A stretch of DNA of 64,000 nt from Monosporascus cannonballus (Eukaryota; Ascomycota; Sordariomycetes; Xylariales), in assembly GCA_004154925.1 (NCBI GenBank), contig QJNS01000010.1, positions 434,001-498,000 on the forward strand, given 5' to 3'. How positions within the stretch are numbered: position 1 is the stretch's first letter; the number at the start of each line of letters is the position of its first letter. The position numbers and the translations under genes were made by a program. The notes beneath the pieces are model-generated. The model was not told the DNA's origin. It searched no databases and worked only from the letters and a program-made list of their open reading frames with translations. Below, one piece after another: positions 1 through 11,914 of the stretch.

Positions 1-1527
1 CATTCACCAAGTGAAACAAATACATTTCATACCTCATGATATGACCAGGATGCTTCAGGCCTTTGACTTTCGGAATAACATCCCTCGGAAATTCCTCTTC
101 AGATGTCCAGAAAGGATGTTCCGGAGGAACTGCAAGGCAAATGAACGCTAAACACGCCCAATACTTCAAAAAATATTAGCCATTAGTGTGGGTTATAAAC
201 AAGGGGCCTGACTTACGGGGCTACCGGGACTGTTGTAGTTTTCGGCCATCTGTATCTAGTCAGCAGAACGCCACAGGGGAATGGTACAAGCGGTCCGATC
301 ACTTACATACATATTTGGGTAGGAATACCCAATCGTCAGCGTGCCGCTAGGGCTCCAGATGTCGGGTTGGGTCTGCCACCACCTCAAGTGCCGTAATACT
401 ATGCCCTTCACCATACCCCATGTGAGTGGCGCGGGAAGCTCGACGCCAGCATATGCAAGTGCGCCCCAGAAGGAAACCATGGCAAAGCGGTAGCCCACGC
501 TTCGGCCGAAAGGGATAGAACGGCCTTTAGATGCCTTTAGTATTTGCTCAGATGGAATAAAGAAGGTGCCATACCCTCGTTATCGTAATAGTGAACCAGG
601 TCGAGTGCGGCCACCTGAGCACGTCTCTTGAATTCCTCCGCCCGAGCAGGCTCATCCTCACCCGCCAGCTTCGCATATAGGAGCTGCAGGAAGTGAATTG
701 CAAAGCTCGAGGAGTAGTAGTCCATTTCTTTAAACAGCCTAAATTAGTGACTATTCGATCTGACAATCTTCCTAAGGGACGCTTACGATGGATCCCTTCG
801 GGACCATCATTTGACCACCCATCGCCTCGATAGAACGTGTTGAGGTGTTCGATATCAGCGTCCAGTCTCTCTTGGGAGAATTTGCCTCCGTTCTTTTTCA
901 GCCCGAGGTTGGCAAAGACGCGGAACCATAACCAGTTGGTATTGGGCATGCTAGTATGCGGTTAGTATTTTCCCGTTTGAGGTTATCGCATTGTCATTTA
1001 CTTCTTCTCATTTATCGAGTTCCCCAGCCAGTTCTCAACGTTTCCACGCTCTTTTTCACTCAGAGAATCCCATATGACAGGAGCTACGGCTAACGCATAT
1101 CCTAGCAACCGGTCAGCCACGTTTTGGAGAAGCTTTCACATAGACTCTCACCAAGCGGACACATCTCTACCATCCTTTGGTCGTTGTCTCGAGGATAGCC
1201 CCAGTATTCCGGGTTGTTAGGGTCGGTGCCCGACCTGATCCCCTGAATCCACCATTCCGTGCCGTGGTATTCTCCACCTCCTGCAAGCAAGCAGGCCAGA
1301 CCCCATAGGGGGCGGCAGATACCCTCAACTTCCGAGGCGGTTTGGTCGAATCTTACGGCGGTGGCCCCGGGACACTTCACTCTGGCTTTCTGCGGCGAGA
1401 AGAATGGCTCCAGGGGGTCTAGCAACGTGCGGAGGAGCTCCTGCACGGACGCGCGATCACTTATCTTCACCTTGGAGAAGGGATGAACTCCATTGTAACC
1501 AAGAACGAGGCCGGTCTTAGGCTCCAT
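1..1527 (-). CDS. DUF2264 family protein (3' end outside window)
   Basis: Seven exons can be joined on the minus strand: 1527-1152, 1101-1002, 950-787, 727-575, 524-307, 249-217 and 163-33, each with GT and AG borders and a continuous frame; the last donor at 32 shows the gene continues past the left edge. The ATG at 1527 starts a protein with the family landmarks in order: [65 protein letters not shown] and NSPGSPYW. About 391 residues are present. DUF2264 proteins look like alpha/alpha-barrel carbohydrate-active proteins but have no settled reaction; a role on plant or cell-wall sugar is inference. I see no signal peptide, so it is probably cytosolic. The splice borders are mine and not verified; the family call is firm. 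Confidence 0.88.
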
Positions 1528-2464
1528 TGTGATATGATGCAGGAGTGGGCGCTCACTCGAACCGCAGAAGGACGTTCACGAGGGAGAAGGTTAGTCAAGA
1601 AGACCGATCAACCGAGATATGCTACCTGTCACCATTTTCATACAACTGACCTACCATCAGGCTATACTTGTAATTCCCCCAGGGCTGCGCGTAGACATGT
1701 GGGGCAATACTCGAAGCTACATTGGTAGAGTGCTATATTTGCCCGTGAAAGTGAGGGGTCTTGGGGTTGACGTGGGGTGACGGAGCTCTCGCGGCTAATA
1801 TCGAAGGCGCACCAGATCCTACAAGACGGACGAGCATTCTACCGAGTGATTCGGTTCGATTCTCGTACGAGATCATAAATAGTCCGAGCTATCCACATTT
1901 GCTGGTAATAACACGATGGCTCGATCCTTTCGCAGACTCGATTGTTGGAGCTAATTAGAAGACGAGCTGGTACGGAGTATTGGTAGAGACCAACGCCGTA
2001 CAAGGGTAAACGGACCTTGAGGACATACCCCGTTACAGTACTAATATCTTTACTCCTGGGTAGGCACTTCACAAAGACCCCTTACTCAGTTATTGCATAT
2101 TCATCATTTGAATATTTGGCGTGAGAATATTCTGCCGTGGTGTTCAGTCATGAGAGATGGACTTGACGCAATTTTACTTGTATGGCTTTTTTGCATCCTC
2201 TCATTGAACAGAGATGTCTATCATTTCGGTGTATTCGCCAAGTACCATACTGGAATGGAGGCACAGCGTAGAGGATCCAGACTGGCTGGTGTCAAGACGC
2301 TGCCTATTGCAAAGCTGAAACGATCCTTATCATTGAATGAGCCAGTGCATTCATCTACTATACCAGCACCATATTAACTGTCGAAGCCCTCTACATAAAC
2401 GACCCTTTCCCTCAAATTAACTTTCTCTTCATCGAAGTATCTATCAGTGTACTCAGTTGTGGCC
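1528..2464. other. Intergenic region
   Basis: This is the shared upstream region of two divergent genes, the DUF2264 gene and the short-chain dehydrogenase. Open frames here are short and have no recognisable domain. A GGTTCGATTC string at 1852-1861 resembles a Pol III B box, but the surroundings do not fold as a tRNA. Confidence 0.5.
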
Positions 2465-3513
2465 ATGTTCCAATTCCTTGAACCGTAAGCTCTTATACAC
2501 CCTGATTCAGCTGTGCATTGTGCCTAATTTTAGATCGTAGTAACCCTCTCAAGCAATTGATCGCGCAACTACTGCCATTGGAGTATCCTACGGCCAATTG
2601 TAGCGGAAAGACCGTCATAGTCACCGGCGCCAATGTCGGCCTCGGCTTGGAGGCGGCTCGCCACTTCGTGCGGCTGGATGCCGAGAGGGTCATTCTGGGC
2701 TGCAGAGACCTTGGAAAGGCCGAGGAGGCTAAGAACGACATCGAGCTCTCGGAGCGCAAGGTCGGCGTCGTGGAGGTCTGGCACCTGGACCTCAGCTCCT
2801 TCGACAGCGTCGTCGAGTTTTGCGAACGCGCCGAAAAGCTCGATCGTCTTGATATCGTGATCGAGAATGCCGGCTTGGCGACCGGGATATACGAGTCTTA
2901 CGAGGGTTACGAGCGTCAGATCACCGTCAACGTCATCTCAACCTTCTTGATGGCCCTACTGCTTCTACCTAGTCTTCGACGGACTACGACACAGTTCAAT
3001 ACTCTGCCACACCTAGTAATTGTTGCTTCGGATGCACATTACTATGCATCGTTCAAGGAGCACACTGCACCATCCATCTTTGAAGCGCTAAAGAGCGGCG
3101 ACAACATGACGGACCGCTATAATACTTCCAAGCTTTTGGAGATTCTCATCGTCCGCGAATTGGCGAGGGAGATGGAGAAGACTGGCGCACCCAAAGTTGT
3201 TCTCAACACCGCGTGTCCCGGATTTTGCCGCTCAAATCTTTATAGAGATGTACCGTTTCCAATATGGCTGGCGCTTCCCATCGCCCTTCTAGTATTAGGA
3301 CGGACGGCCGAGATGGGCTCGCGTACACTTGTCAAAGCGGCCGTCGCTGACGAGGAGACTCATGGGAAGCACATCGTGGATTGCTCTGTGGGCAATGTCA
3401 GCTCTTTCGTGCGGAGCAAGGAAGGCAAGGAAGTGCAGGAGAAAGTCTTCCAGGAGTTGCTATTTATACTTGAAAAGATCAAACCGGGAGTTGTTGAGAA
3501 CATATGGCATTAA
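2465..3513 (+). CDS. Short-chain dehydrogenase/reductase (retinol-dehydrogenase-like)
   Basis: A classical NAD(P)-dependent oxidoreductase of the SDR family, 330 residues. The cofactor motif TGANVGLG lies near residue 35, the structural ENAG motif near 117, and the catalytic YNTSK motif near 200, with the usual Ser upstream (VIVASDAH). I place the start at the ATG at 2465: a 20-nt first exon (MFQFLEP) is joined by a 56-bp intron (2485-2540) to 2541, which restores the frame exactly; without that intron the frame begins at a TTG with no ATG. Close fungal relatives of this subgroup often start with a short hydrophobic piece of this kind. The substrate cannot be told from sequence; retinol dehydrogenase is only the family label. 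It could act on a steroid, a polyketide or a sugar. Confidence 0.85.
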
Positions 3514-4244
3514 GCGGTTATCAGCTACTCCCGGGGAAGGGGAATCGAAGTCCCTCCAGTGGGTTTACATCCAGGGTTCGATGTCAGAGGAATAATGTGG
3601 GAATGTCGTTTAAGAAATCACTTTATCAATATATGAACACATTCCCGCTGTCCTCAAGCAACCTAAGTGCTACAACACATATACTCCCATCGGCATGATA
3701 TCGCAGCATCTATGCGTGGGGATCCCCGTGTTACCAAGCCAGGGGATGCATACTTTGCAGGGTTGCATAGAATCCTGTTGGGGAGATGCAGGAGGAGGTG
3801 GGGGATTCATGGGTTTGCCCACTCTTGGTACCTGTGGCTGGGTATAGCGCAGCTCCTAATTCATCCGGTGAGTGAGAAGAGACACGTACGACAGTAAGCA
3901 TAATATCAACTCAATCTCAAGTCGGTCTATCAAGCAACATTATTGCATCATCACAGTTACCTGCCACCACGATCTATAGTCAATTCTAAAACGGTCGAGT
4001 TATCGGATTGTGTAGGATCTCGGCGCACATCACTCGGGATAGCGGCCCCTCATCTCGGACGGATACTTAGTAATTGGAATCCTCCGGGCGGACACCTCGG
4101 AAGGAAGTTGATTCGGCCGCATAACTTCTCCCAGAGGACCAGTTCCGATTGTATTTGACACTGCAGTCCTGGATTAGAAGTTTCGACTCAATTGGAGGTA
4201 TACGTCCAGACCTTGGCTGAGCAATTCTCATCCGCAGAGACACA
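3514..4244. other. Intergenic region
   Basis: I find no supported gene between the dehydrogenase and acetoacetyl-CoA synthetase. An apparent in-frame extension of the next gene from 4192 begins with TTG and is not a real start. Confidence 0.5.
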
Positions 4245-6557
4245 ATGGCGACAGTTACACGAAAGCTATGGGAACCTCCGCGGCCCCAGGATACGCAGAT
4301 GTACGAATTTATGCAGAGAATCAATAAAAAGCACCGCCGGAATATCAAGGCAAGTGAGGAGGAAGCTTGGTGAGCGGCGGATTCGTGCTAACGAGACTCA
4401 GACGTTCCGAGAACTGTACGAGTACTCAATCGCCAACCGCTCGGAGTTCTATGCCGAGGTGTTCGATTATGTGAACCTGATCCATGGGGGGACTTACACG
4501 CAAGTGGTCGACGAGAGCAAGCCCATAGACAGCATCCCGAGGTGGTTCGAGGGCATCGAGCTCAACTGGGCAGAGAACCTGCTGTGGTCGCGCGGCGCCG
4601 ACGACCCTAAAGACCATCGGGGCACGGCCGGCAAGGAGGACCTTAAGATCGCCCTGACAGAGGTGCGCGAGGGCGTCAGCGAGATCAGGCATGTGACGTA
4701 CGCCATGCTCCGGGAGCTCTCGGGCATCTACGCCGCTGCCCTGCACGCGGGCGGCGTCCGGCGCGGCGACCGCATCGTGGTGGTGGGCGCCAATAGTGTT
4801 GAGACGCTTGTGATCTTTACGGCGACGACGTGGCTAGGAGGCATCTTCAGCAGCAGCTCGACAGACATGGGTGTCCAGGGCATCTTGCAGCGGACAGTTC
4901 AAATCAACCCGAAGGTATGTCTCGTCCCGCGATTATCAACGACCGTGCTATGTGCATCAACTTACAAGGGCACAGTACATCTTCATGGACGACGCAGCGC
5001 TGTACAACGGCAAAAGGGTAGATCTGCGGCAGAAGATGGCCGACGTCGTGGCAGGGATGGAATCGTGCGACCAGTTCGCCGGCTTGGTCTCGATCCGCCG
5101 GTTCCGGGACGCCTTCGACATAAGCGAGATCCCGAAGACGCAGTCGCTGGAGGCCTTCCTCCGTAAGCGTGATTCTAGCCCGCCGCCGATCACCCGCATA
5201 GCGTTTCACGAACCGTTCCTGATCTACTTCTCTTCCGGGACCACGGGAATGCCGAAGGCGATCGTGCACTCGATTGGCGGCGTGCTGCTGAACTACGTCA
5301 AGGAAGCCCGCCTGCACGAGGACGCTACATCTGATGTCGTGTCGCTTCAGTACACGACGACGGGCTGGATCATGTATCTGGTCTGTGTTGGTCACCTGCT
5401 TTGCGGTGCGCGGGTGATCCTCTACGACGGATCGCCCTTCCAGCCGGACTTGCAGACCTTCATCAAGTTGATCGGGGACCAGAAGGTCACGAAGTTGGGC
5501 ACCAGTCCTAGGTGGTTTCACGAGATCTCCAAGGCTAAGATATCGCCCCGGGAGATCACCGACCTGTCAAATCTGCAACGCGTCACTAGCACTGGCATGG
5601 TCCTCTCGGATCGGCTGTTTGAGTGGTTCTATGACGAGGGATTCCCTGCTCATGTACACCTCTCCAATATTTCCGGCGGCACGGATATTGTAAGTATGCC
5701 GAAATTCATCCTGGTCCTTGCGCTGATGATTTTCCCAGGCTGGCACCTTTGCCGGGGGCAATCCACTGGATCCCGTATACGTGGGGGGCACGCAGGGCCC
5801 GTGTGTCGGTACACCCATCGCACTTTACGACTCTCTATTGCCACCCGGACCAGGCAAAGAGGTTCCGGACGGGACACCGGGCGAGCTGGTAGCGACGGCG
5901 TCCTTCCCGAACGTCCCGGTGTATCTCTGGGGCGACAAGATGCCGCCCGCAGTCGCTGGGTCAAAATACCACTCCGCCTACTTCGCGCGGTACGAACACG
6001 TCTGGGCGCACGGGGACTTCTGCGTCGTGCACCCTGTGACGAAGAACATCACGTTCCTCGGCCGCGCCGACGGCGTGCTGAACCCCAGCGGCGTGCGCTT
6101 CGGGTCCGCCGAGGTGTACTCGGTCATCGAGCGCAACTTCGCGGACCGCGTCGCCGACTCCGTCTGCGTGGGCCAGCGGCGGCCACAGGACGCCGACGAG
6201 AGTGTCATGCTGTTCCTACTCATGCGGCCCGGCCACAAGTTCGATCGGAAGCTCGTGAACGAGGTCAAGGAGGCCATCGGGACCGAGCTCACGAAGAGAC
6301 ACGTGCCGAAATACGTGTTCGAGACCCCCGAGATACCGGTATGTGAATATTCGGAGCTGGGCACGGGCCGTCGTTTATGCTGACTTACTTGATCCCAGAC
6401 TACCGTCAACCTCAAGAAGGTCGAGCTGCCGATCAAGCAGATAGTCTCGGGCCAGATCGTCAAGCCGAGTGGCACGCTGCTCAACCCTGGGAGCCTGGAT
6501 TACTATTACCGCTTTGCTAAGGTCGAAGATCTGGTTGAGCCGAAGGAGAAGCTGTGA
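4245..6557 (+). CDS. Acetoacetyl-CoA synthetase (acetoacetate--CoA ligase)
   Basis: An ATP-dependent ligase that activates acetoacetate to acetoacetyl-CoA for sterol and lipid synthesis or ketone-body use, probably in the cytosol. Five exons (4245-4349, 4402-4914, 4976-5689, 5739-6338, 6399-6557) give 696 residues, normal for the family. The N-terminal LWEPPRPQDTQM and WFEGIELNWAENLL are family signatures. The AMP-binding P-loop YFSSGTTGMPKAIVHS is in exon 3, followed by TTTGWIMY and ISGGTDI; exon 4 has GRADGVLNPSGVRFGSAEVY. The final exon lies beyond the C-terminal catalytic region. The first intron begins GC, not GT (AAG|GCAAGT...CAG), with a good GCTAAC branch point, and it is the only join that keeps the frame. 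Acetyl-CoA synthetase is less likely because of the N-terminal signatures. Confidence 0.93.
4350..4401 (+). other. Non-canonical GC-AG intron
   Basis: A 52-bp intron with donor AAG|GCAAGT, branch-like GCTAAC at 4387-4392 and acceptor ACTCAG. It joins the MATVTRKLWEPP exon to the TFRELYEYSI exon in frame. GC donors with an otherwise perfect AG|GCAAGT context are the well-known minor class of U2 introns. Confidence 0.85.
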
Positions 6558-6979
6558 TGGGTGAGAAGATATTCCAGGTCGGGAAAAAATGAGATGAGAT
6601 GAGTTTATGAATTGTGGCAATCCTGGTTCCAAGTGTCACTGGTAGGTATGTACGGAAAGGGTGTTTATTCAAGCAACTTACGCGTGTAATTGGGGTTATG
6701 GTGGAAATGGGGGGTGACAAGAATATTGGTAGACAGAGTATCGATAGATAGTTCCACAGATCAGAATCAGCACTGAAGTAGTGCCGCACTCTTTTTCCCT
6801 TACCTCTCTCTCCCTTTATATATATATATATATATATATATATTCGCTATTACTCCTTTTCAACCCCTAAACGCCGTCGGTCCCATGCCACGTGAAATAA
6901 CTAAACCACCTGTTTGCTCCAATACTCCTACCTAGCCCAAGTACTTTTTTGTAAATCGCCATAAGAATCAAAGCCATGC
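6558..6979. other. Convergent 3' intergenic region with (TA)n tract
   Basis: The region between two convergent genes. A pure TA dinucleotide repeat lies at 6817-6843. No gene is seen. Confidence 0.6.
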
Positions 6980-7528
6980 CTACTCCCCATCTTCTTTCTT
7001 AACATCAGGGAACCTGCCCCCGTGAACCCCATACCTCCAGCCCATGTACCCCAACATCCCCACGAAACTCCCCGTGCCAACGGAACCCAGAACACCCACC
7101 CAGCCCAGCGGCGGCCTCCTTGCCGCCGCCGACGCCGCGAGGCCAGCGACCATGCCCGCACACGTCCAGTCGTCGGTCTCGAGCTGGCCCCGGTTCTCCA
7201 GGAGCCGCCAAGCGCGGTCTCTCCACTCGATGTCCTCGCGGCCCCACATGCGGCCGACGAGGCCGGCGGACACGATCCCGAGGGTCCACAGCGTGCTGGT
7301 GCCGGCCGTGCGCAGGAAGGCGCGGGCGCCGGATTGGCGAACTGATAGTGATGGGGAAGGGGCTGCTGTTTTCTTTGTCATGCTCTGGTAGAGCAGTCGG
7401 GAGGTGAAGAGCACGCCCCCGATCGCGGTCCCCGTTGTCACGGAGCGCGCGAGCACGTGCGTTGCCAGGATGGTTTTCGCGAGGGGCTGGTCCTCTGCGT
7501 AGGCTGTGTGGGGGAAGTAGCGCGACAT
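6980..7528 (-). CDS. Small membrane protein, DUF1757-like
   Basis: A single-exon gene of 182 residues starting at an ATG (7528). The protein has a soluble N-terminus (MSRYFPHTAYAEDQPLAK), then several weakly hydrophobic glycine- and alanine-rich stretches: TTGTAIGGVLFTSRLL around residue 32, STLWTLGIVSAGLVGRMW around 78, and two helices in the last third (CAGMVAGLAASAAA; GVLGSVGTGSFVGMLGYMGWRYGV). This pattern fits the small fungal DUF1757 family, some members of which have been linked to mitochondrial complex I; that link is from memory and not shown here. There is no classical signal peptide. The gene converges with acetoacetyl-CoA synthetase. The family name is tentative, but the ORF is GC-rich, long and clean, so it is very likely real. 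Confidence 0.7.
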   Translation of the reverse strand: MSRYFPHTAYAEDQPLAKTILATHVLARSVTTGTAIGGVLFTSRLLYQSMTKKTAAPSPSLSVRQSGARAFLRTAGTSTLWTLGIVSAGLVGRMWGREDIEWRDRAWRLLENRGQLETDDWTCAGMVAGLAASAAARRPPLGWVGVLGSVGTGSFVGMLGYMGWRYGVHGGRFPDVKKEDGE

Positions 7529-9627
7529 CGTGACGGTGTGTCTGTCGCTTTATAGCGGTGAGTACGTTCGTGCTCAAATGGATAAGTATTAGGCCCTTGA
7601 GAAAGATAAGTAATGTCGCGACTAACGTTAGTGCTCGCTAGTCAATTCTAGTGAAATTCGTCTGAGAGCCTTTAAACGCAGAAACTCAGCGACTACGAAC
7701 AAGGTCTCAAGAGTATTATGCCACCGGGCCGAGTAGACATTCCGAGAACCGTGAGTATAAGTGTATTTCCATTTAATAACTATTTCATCAGCTTTGGGCT
7801 CAAAAGCCGTAAGCCCGGTTAAGTCCGATTGGAGACATATTGATTCGCAACCGAGTATTATGTGTCGCAAAGTCGGCGGAACATTCATCCTCGACTAAAA
7901 TAGCGTGTTAACCGAATGCGAGCTGCGCAGTCGATGTGCCTCTCGGGCGAAACCCTGCCTGTTCAAATTCGGTATACTGAGTCCACACCTTGTCAAAAGG
8001 CGGAAAGAGTTTCTCCCAGGTGCGTGGTCCGGCAAATACCCATGGGAGGTTCGTGCCTGAAATTTCTCCAGCAGCAGGGAGACTCGAAGACATAATCTGA
8101 TTGCGATTTGACGCAAAGCGGGAGCGCTTACTGCGAAGCACAATGAGATAATTATGGAGTTAGCTTACTAAAGCGCGATGTTCCGCCTCTGTTGAGCTGG
8201 CAACTTATCAGCGAATTGCCCATTCTTCCGAATCCGGTTCGTCCACGACTAGCCCAGACGACGGGAATTGCTGACTGGGAACGAGACCAGCAGCTTGCCG
8301 CACACACGCTTGTGACCTCCTTACGCACTTGCAGTCTGGAAGTCCTCGGCCAATTGAGGTCATTTGAACCCCAGTTACCGCTCACAAGGAAACCACTGGC
8401 GAGACGGCCCCAAGGGAATGGAGATATCGTGCCTTGGTGGCGGGGGTCCTTAGAGTTATCGTTATCGAATTACCCCTCCGAACCGTTGGCGATGGTATTT
8501 GGGGTTCCCAAGAGGTAAGCTTTTGGTGAGTATGACACTGATTAGTTGAGTGTGCCCCATGTATTCCGGTTTTTCAGGAACTTAAACGAGTATTTTACTT
8601 GAGTAATCGATTCTCTTGAGAGACCGGTAACGAAATTCTCTCGTCGTTGGACTTCGGGATGTGGGATTTGGGCTGAATGTTTCAGGGTTGCTATTCCATA
8701 CATACCTAGTAATACTCTTTGGATGGGGGTATGACGACGTGTGAATCAGCATTCGGTAGGCGTTTCTACGAAGCCGGGATCCTACGAAGCGATTGGCAGC
8801 GGAAGCAGCTCACATGCGCCTCTAACAGGCAAGTGACTATACCATTAGGGCAAGTTTAACATGCTACCTAGGGAGTCAGGTGTTTTCCATCAATTAATCT
8901 TTTCGAGCTCGAGATAGATCAGAACTCCAGTATAGCAGTAGCGTTAGACCTGACGCTAGATAGTACCTGGCAGGATGTTGATTTTCGGCCTAATACGACG
9001 TACATAGGGGCAACCGATTATCGTAACAGGCCGGACCTCATGACGGCCTGTGGCCATGCACAAGGGATACCTACTGAGTAACAGAAGCAGTCGGCCAACC
9101 AGGTATGTACATGCATCCACCATAGGGGTGCTCGTATTGTAGGTACATTACGTAGGTACCAGCTGCACTTACCCAGCCTAACCACTTACCCTTACACGCT
9201 GATGCGTGCAATCCCCAGGTGCATTCCTCATCACCTACATGACCCCCCTACGTGACCTCGTACCGACATACAAGTCCAGGACTAAAGTAGTTCGAGCTAT
9301 CCGCCATCTTCCAGCATATTCAAGTCATCCAGAGACAGCAGTAAACAACTTCGCACTCTCGCGTATAGAAGTACACACGTCGTCGTGACCAGTCAAAGGC
9401 TCAACAGACATACCGCTGAATATCGTCACGCCCGCTTCATTCCCGGTAAACTCAAGTCCACTTCGGGAGAGAAACGGCTTTCAACCCCCAACCCGCTTCT
9501 TAACTACATAACGTTAGGCCTTTGGTTTAACGTTAACCTTTGCACTGTTGATTTGACTACCAACTACTCTGGGATGAGATCAACCGCCAGGCCTTGACGA
9601 CTATCACCCGTAACTAGTGCCTCAAGC
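7529..9627. other. Long intergenic region
   Basis: Two kilobases with no confirmed gene. A 62-codon frame at 8093-7908 (-) looks protein-like and is listed separately. From 9120 to 9165 there are clustered TAGGTAC words. The start exon of gid7 is probably in the last 430 bp. Confidence 0.5.
7908..8093 (-). CDS. Possible small protein or gene fragment
   Basis: A 62-residue frame from an ATG at 8093, beginning MSSSLPAAGEISGTNLPW and rich in aromatic residues (WVFAGPRTWEKLFPPFDKVW). The composition looks selected rather than random, with Trp, Phe and Pro evenly spread. It is not homologous to anything I recognise. It may be the leftover end of a decayed gene, since the region downstream to 7628 stays open in another frame. 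I give no function. Confidence 0.3.
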   Translation of the reverse strand: MSSSLPAAGEISGTNLPWVFAGPRTWEKLFPPFDKVWTQYTEFEQAGFRPRGTSTAQLAFG

Positions 9628-11827
9628 TTGGCAAGCTCTCCTTCCCGCTTGACCCTTCACTACGATAGTTACGTTGACGATCGAGCCCCTTCCTGGGCCT
9701 TAAGGAGACTCGCACCTTACGAGCACACCTCGGCAGGCCAATTCAATCTCGAGACCCTTTGCGACTCTTATGACTGCGGGAATCTACAGCCCGCAGTCGT
9801 AGACGAGGTGGCAGACCAACGACCATCCCGGCGACCTCCCATATCAACCCCATCCACATCCGACCGCTCGCCTACGCCACAACCCCCTCGAAGCTCGGTC
9901 GAGACAATTCTCTCAGCCCCGGAACCCTCCGCGGCTTCATTCCAGCAGATACCCACCATTATAGACGACCGGACGGATCCGCCACCGATACTCTCGCCTC
10001 TATCCGCTCTTCAAGGGCAAGTCCTAGGGCGGAGGCGACGTGCCGAGAGTGACGAGAGCGACGCCTTAGGCTCCGAAGCGGAGCCTTCGGGACCTTCGGC
10101 TTCTCAGAACAACCCCCTGAAATTTACGGGTCAAAAGCGCCGACGTATCGAAGGCAATATGCTAGCCGAAGACGACAGACAAGCGACGGCTAATGGCACA
10201 TCGAGGTCGTACGCAAATGGGAAATCACAGCACCGAGCCCAGGCGGGAGCAAGTTCCAACGGGACGCACAAGTCGGCCGCTGCGCTTAATGGTTCGTCAA
10301 AACCGCGCGTTCCGGAGAAATACCTCGGCCATGATCGTGAGGAAGTCACCCGGATTCTCATCCAGGCCCTGTCGGACATGGGTTACCAGACCGCCGCCGA
10401 GAGTGTAAGCCGTGACAGCGGCTTTGAACTGGAGAGCCCGACGGTTGCGGCGTTCAGGAACGCTGTACTTGAGGGGAACTGGAATGAAGCCGAACAGCTA
10501 CTTTCCGGGGCTACAGTAGCTGGGGACAGGACTGATCAGGTCGGGAACGGACTAGTCCTAGCGAACGGGGCGGACAGAAATATCATGCGCTTTTGGATAC
10601 GCCAGCAGAAATTCTTAGAACTCCTGGAGGAGAGGGAAACTGGTCAGGCTCTCATGGTTCTCAGGACAGAGCTCACTCCGTTATACCAAGACACCCAGAA
10701 GCTGCATTTCTTATCTAGTCTCCTCATGTGCCAGTCTAGAGAAGATCTGATGGCGAGAGCAGAGTGGGATGGTGCGTATGGGCAGTCCCGGCAGGTTCTA
10801 CTTTCCGAGCTGTCTAGTAAGTAAACCAGACGATGTTATTTATGCCACGGCCAGTACCTCGCAATGCTGACTTCCCCGCAGGATGCATATCGCCATCAGT
10901 TATGCTTCCGGAACATCGCCTGGCTATATTGTTACATCAGGTCAAGGCTAGCCAAATCGGGGCCTGCTTGTGGCATTCAAGCGCCGCATCCCCCTCTCTC
11001 TACTCGGATCATATTTGCGATAGACGCCACTTTCCGACCGAGAACGTGCTGGAACTCGATGACCACTCCGATGAAGTTTGGCACATCGCTTTCTCCCACG
11101 ACGGTACGCGATTAGCCAGCTGTGGTAGTGACAATCAGGTTATCATTTGGGAAGTCCCGTCCTTCAAGATTCTCCACCACCTAAGAGACCACGAACAAGG
11201 GGTGGGCAATGTGTCATGGAGCTGGGATGACTCCATGCTTGTCACGTGTTGTCGAGACCGGTACGCAAGGTTATGGGACGCCCACGTAAGTAAACGAATA
11301 CATCATCATATCTGTACCACTGGCTGATGAGACGTAAGACTGGTGTGTGCCTTAAGAAGCTTGAGCGCTTTCAAGAACCCGTATCTAGCTGTGTATGGGT
11401 TCCGGACGGCCGGTCGTTTGTCACGGGGTCCTTGGACAAGACGCGCGGACTTGTCCAATGGAACCTATCTGGAGAGAAGGTGTTTGATTGGACGAACAGT
11501 CACAGGGTCGAGGATTTAAGCGTCTCGCCCAACGGACGGTGGCTTGTCGCTATGGACGATACGCACCACGTCCAGATCTACAACCTCCAGACGCGCGACA
11601 TGGAATACGAGATGGACTTGAACATAAGAGTGACGTCTATTAGCATAAGCCAGGATTCGAGGCATCTATTGGTTAATCACGCGAATGGTGTCGCGCAGCT
11701 TATCGATCTTCTTACCCGAGAACCCGTCCAGAGCTACACGGGTCACAAAGGTAGCGACTACTTCGTGATTCGGTCTACTTTCGGCGGCGCCGACGAGAGC
11801 TTTGTAGCGAGCGGAAGCGAAGGTAAG

Positions 11828-11914
<87 letters not shown>

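Noticed and set aside
1787..1880. GGTTCGATTC string resembling a tRNA B box
   Set aside because: The flanks do not form an acceptor stem, D arm or anticodon arm.
4192..4348. Apparent upstream extension of acetoacetyl-CoA synthetase
   Set aside because: It starts with TTG, lies in a different frame from the family N-terminus, and reads across the first intron.
7093..7407. Plus-strand frames opposite the DUF1757-like gene
   Set aside because: Shadows of the GC-rich minus-strand gene.
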